Shown here: one piece after another, positions 63,400 through 64,000 of the stretch
Layout: every line of letters begins with the position of its first letter
Position numbering within the stretch: position 1 is the stretch's first letter
Assembly: GCA_033558025.1 (NCBI GenBank)
Contig: JAUCEF010000018.1
Span: 1,798,001 to 1,862,000, forward strand
Length of the DNA stretch: 64,000 nt
From: Phytophthora sp. 'mugwort'
Taxonomy: Eukaryota > Oomycota > Peronosporomycetes > Peronosporales > Peronosporaceae
Direction: 5' to 3'
Notes under the pieces: model-generated
Databases searched by the model: none
What the model was told of the DNA's origin: nothing
The model's input: only the letters and a program-made list of their open reading frames with translations
Translations under genes and position numbers: made by a program

Positions 63400-63570
63400 C
63401 TGCCGCCTACCAGCAACGGCTGTGATCGGCTCTTCTCCCAGACCAAGCTTGTGCTGACGCCGCAGGTAGCGTCTCTATTACCGGTGAACTTCGAAATGCT
63501 CATGTTCCTACGTGCTAACAGAGATTACTGGGATGTGACGACTGTGCAAGACGTGTTCCATCAAATGTAA
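63400..63570 (+). pseudogene. hAT transposase C-terminal remnant
   Basis: 57 codons ending in TAA encode LPPTSNGCDRLFSQTKLVLTP followed by NFEMLMFLRANRDYWDVTTV, the hAT C-terminal dimerisation motif. The remainder of the transposase is absent upstream, so it is a fragment. It is a different copy from the element at 32649-34781, which has LESLLFLKTNRSYWD at the same place. Confidence 0.85.
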
Positions 63571-64000
63571 ATTTGGCTTGCTGTAGAACGCGGCATCTGT
63601 AAGAACTGTCTACACATTGTGTATTGGCAATAAATAACTATTGTTTGTGCGGGTATGGCATCATATATTATGTTCGTTTGAAAGAGGCCCTACAATATGA
63701 TATGGTGTTTTCCGAGCACTGCTTCACGTTATACGCAAGGGTAGGAGCATCGCCACCGTGCGGGTGCATTTCATCCAACGCCGCCGAGTAGACCGAAGCA
63801 GCCATCCACTCCTTCATCACGCTGTCGTTGAACGGCGTCGACGACGTCGCCGTCGGCGGTGACGTTCTCGCAACGTCTGCTGCCGGTCCAGCAGCATCTC
63901 TTTCAACCTTGGATTTAGTTTCGGTCGATGTAGCTCGTTCACAGCGACGCACAACTCCTTGATCTCACACTAACTTGACTAGACCAGAACACCAGTTCCA
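63571..64000. other. Right edge, no supported gene
   Basis: A 94-codon open frame on the complement (63668-63952) starts with GTG and has an Ala/Thr/Ser-rich composition without recognisable domain; it may continue out of frame of a gene beyond the window but I would not call it. Confidence 0.4.

Noticed and set aside
63668..63952. 94-codon complement frame at the right edge
   Set aside because: Non-ATG start, biased composition, no domain; not enough support to call a gene.
1..64000. CRISPR arrays, tRNA or rRNA genes
   Set aside because: None noticed on reading; no regularly spaced direct repeats and no tRNA-like cloverleaf was spotted, though short RNA genes could be missed without a covariance search.

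Overview
The window looks like nuclear DNA from an oomycete, most probably a Phytophthora-like member of the Peronosporales. The reasons are compact intergenic spacers, short GT-AG introns (about 43-116 nt), many intron-free genes, stramenopile-type domain fusions (RGS plus AGC kinase, FYVE plus SYLF, WW plus IQ plus EF-hand) and hAT, Tc1/mariner and Ty3/gypsy relics. The species cannot be fixed from sequence reading alone.

Layout. 1-31.9 kb is a dense housekeeping block. In order it holds: a UIM-containing gene running off the left edge (-), an Abi/WAVE-complex-like gene (+), a predicted N-myristoylated EF-hand protein (-), a PPR protein (-), a tandem coronin of the coronin-7 type (+), a KNL1/Spc7-like kinetochore candidate (-), a Dbp3-type DEAD-box helicase (+), an unrecognised 225-aa protein (-), a secreted S33 peptidase (+), two tandem GH1 beta-glucosidase paralogues (-, one clearly degenerate), a serine carboxypeptidase (-) and an RGS-domain AGC/GRK-like kinase (+).

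31.9-35.2 kb is AT-rich and carries a hAT element with 15-bp terminal inverted repeats and a perfect 8-bp target duplication, but a frameshifted transposase. 35-57.3 kb is a second dense block: Argonaute (+), two divergent coiled-coil proteins, Mpv17 (-), a Tc1-like element with about 220-bp inverted repeats inserted in the Mpv17/MED7 promoter, MED7 (+), a FYVE-SYLF protein (-), a TADA1-like SAGA subunit (-), an LSm11-like Sm protein (+), a two-TM small protein (-), a six-part (five-exon) longin-like protein (+) and a 996-aa WW/IQ/EF-hand protein (-). 57.4-64 kb is gene-poor: a mariner-type MITE, a gypsy gag relic, 24-bp tandem repeats, a TIR-bounded segment, a displaced copy of the 5' end of the WW gene, a long near-perfect palindrome and a hAT dimerisation-domain tail.

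Architecture. Most genes lie in head-to-head pairs separated by about 140-240 bp and in tail-to-tail pairs separated by 50-250 bp, so promoters are probably shared. Functional themes recur: actin (Abi, coronin-7), transcription (MED7, TADA1), RNA (Argonaute, Dbp3, LSm11, PPR), calcium/lipid/G-protein signalling (two EF-hand proteins, FYVE-SYLF, RGS kinase) and secreted or membrane-anchored hydrolases (S33, S10, GH1). Exon structures were inferred by reading splice sites and frame by eye; no search was run.
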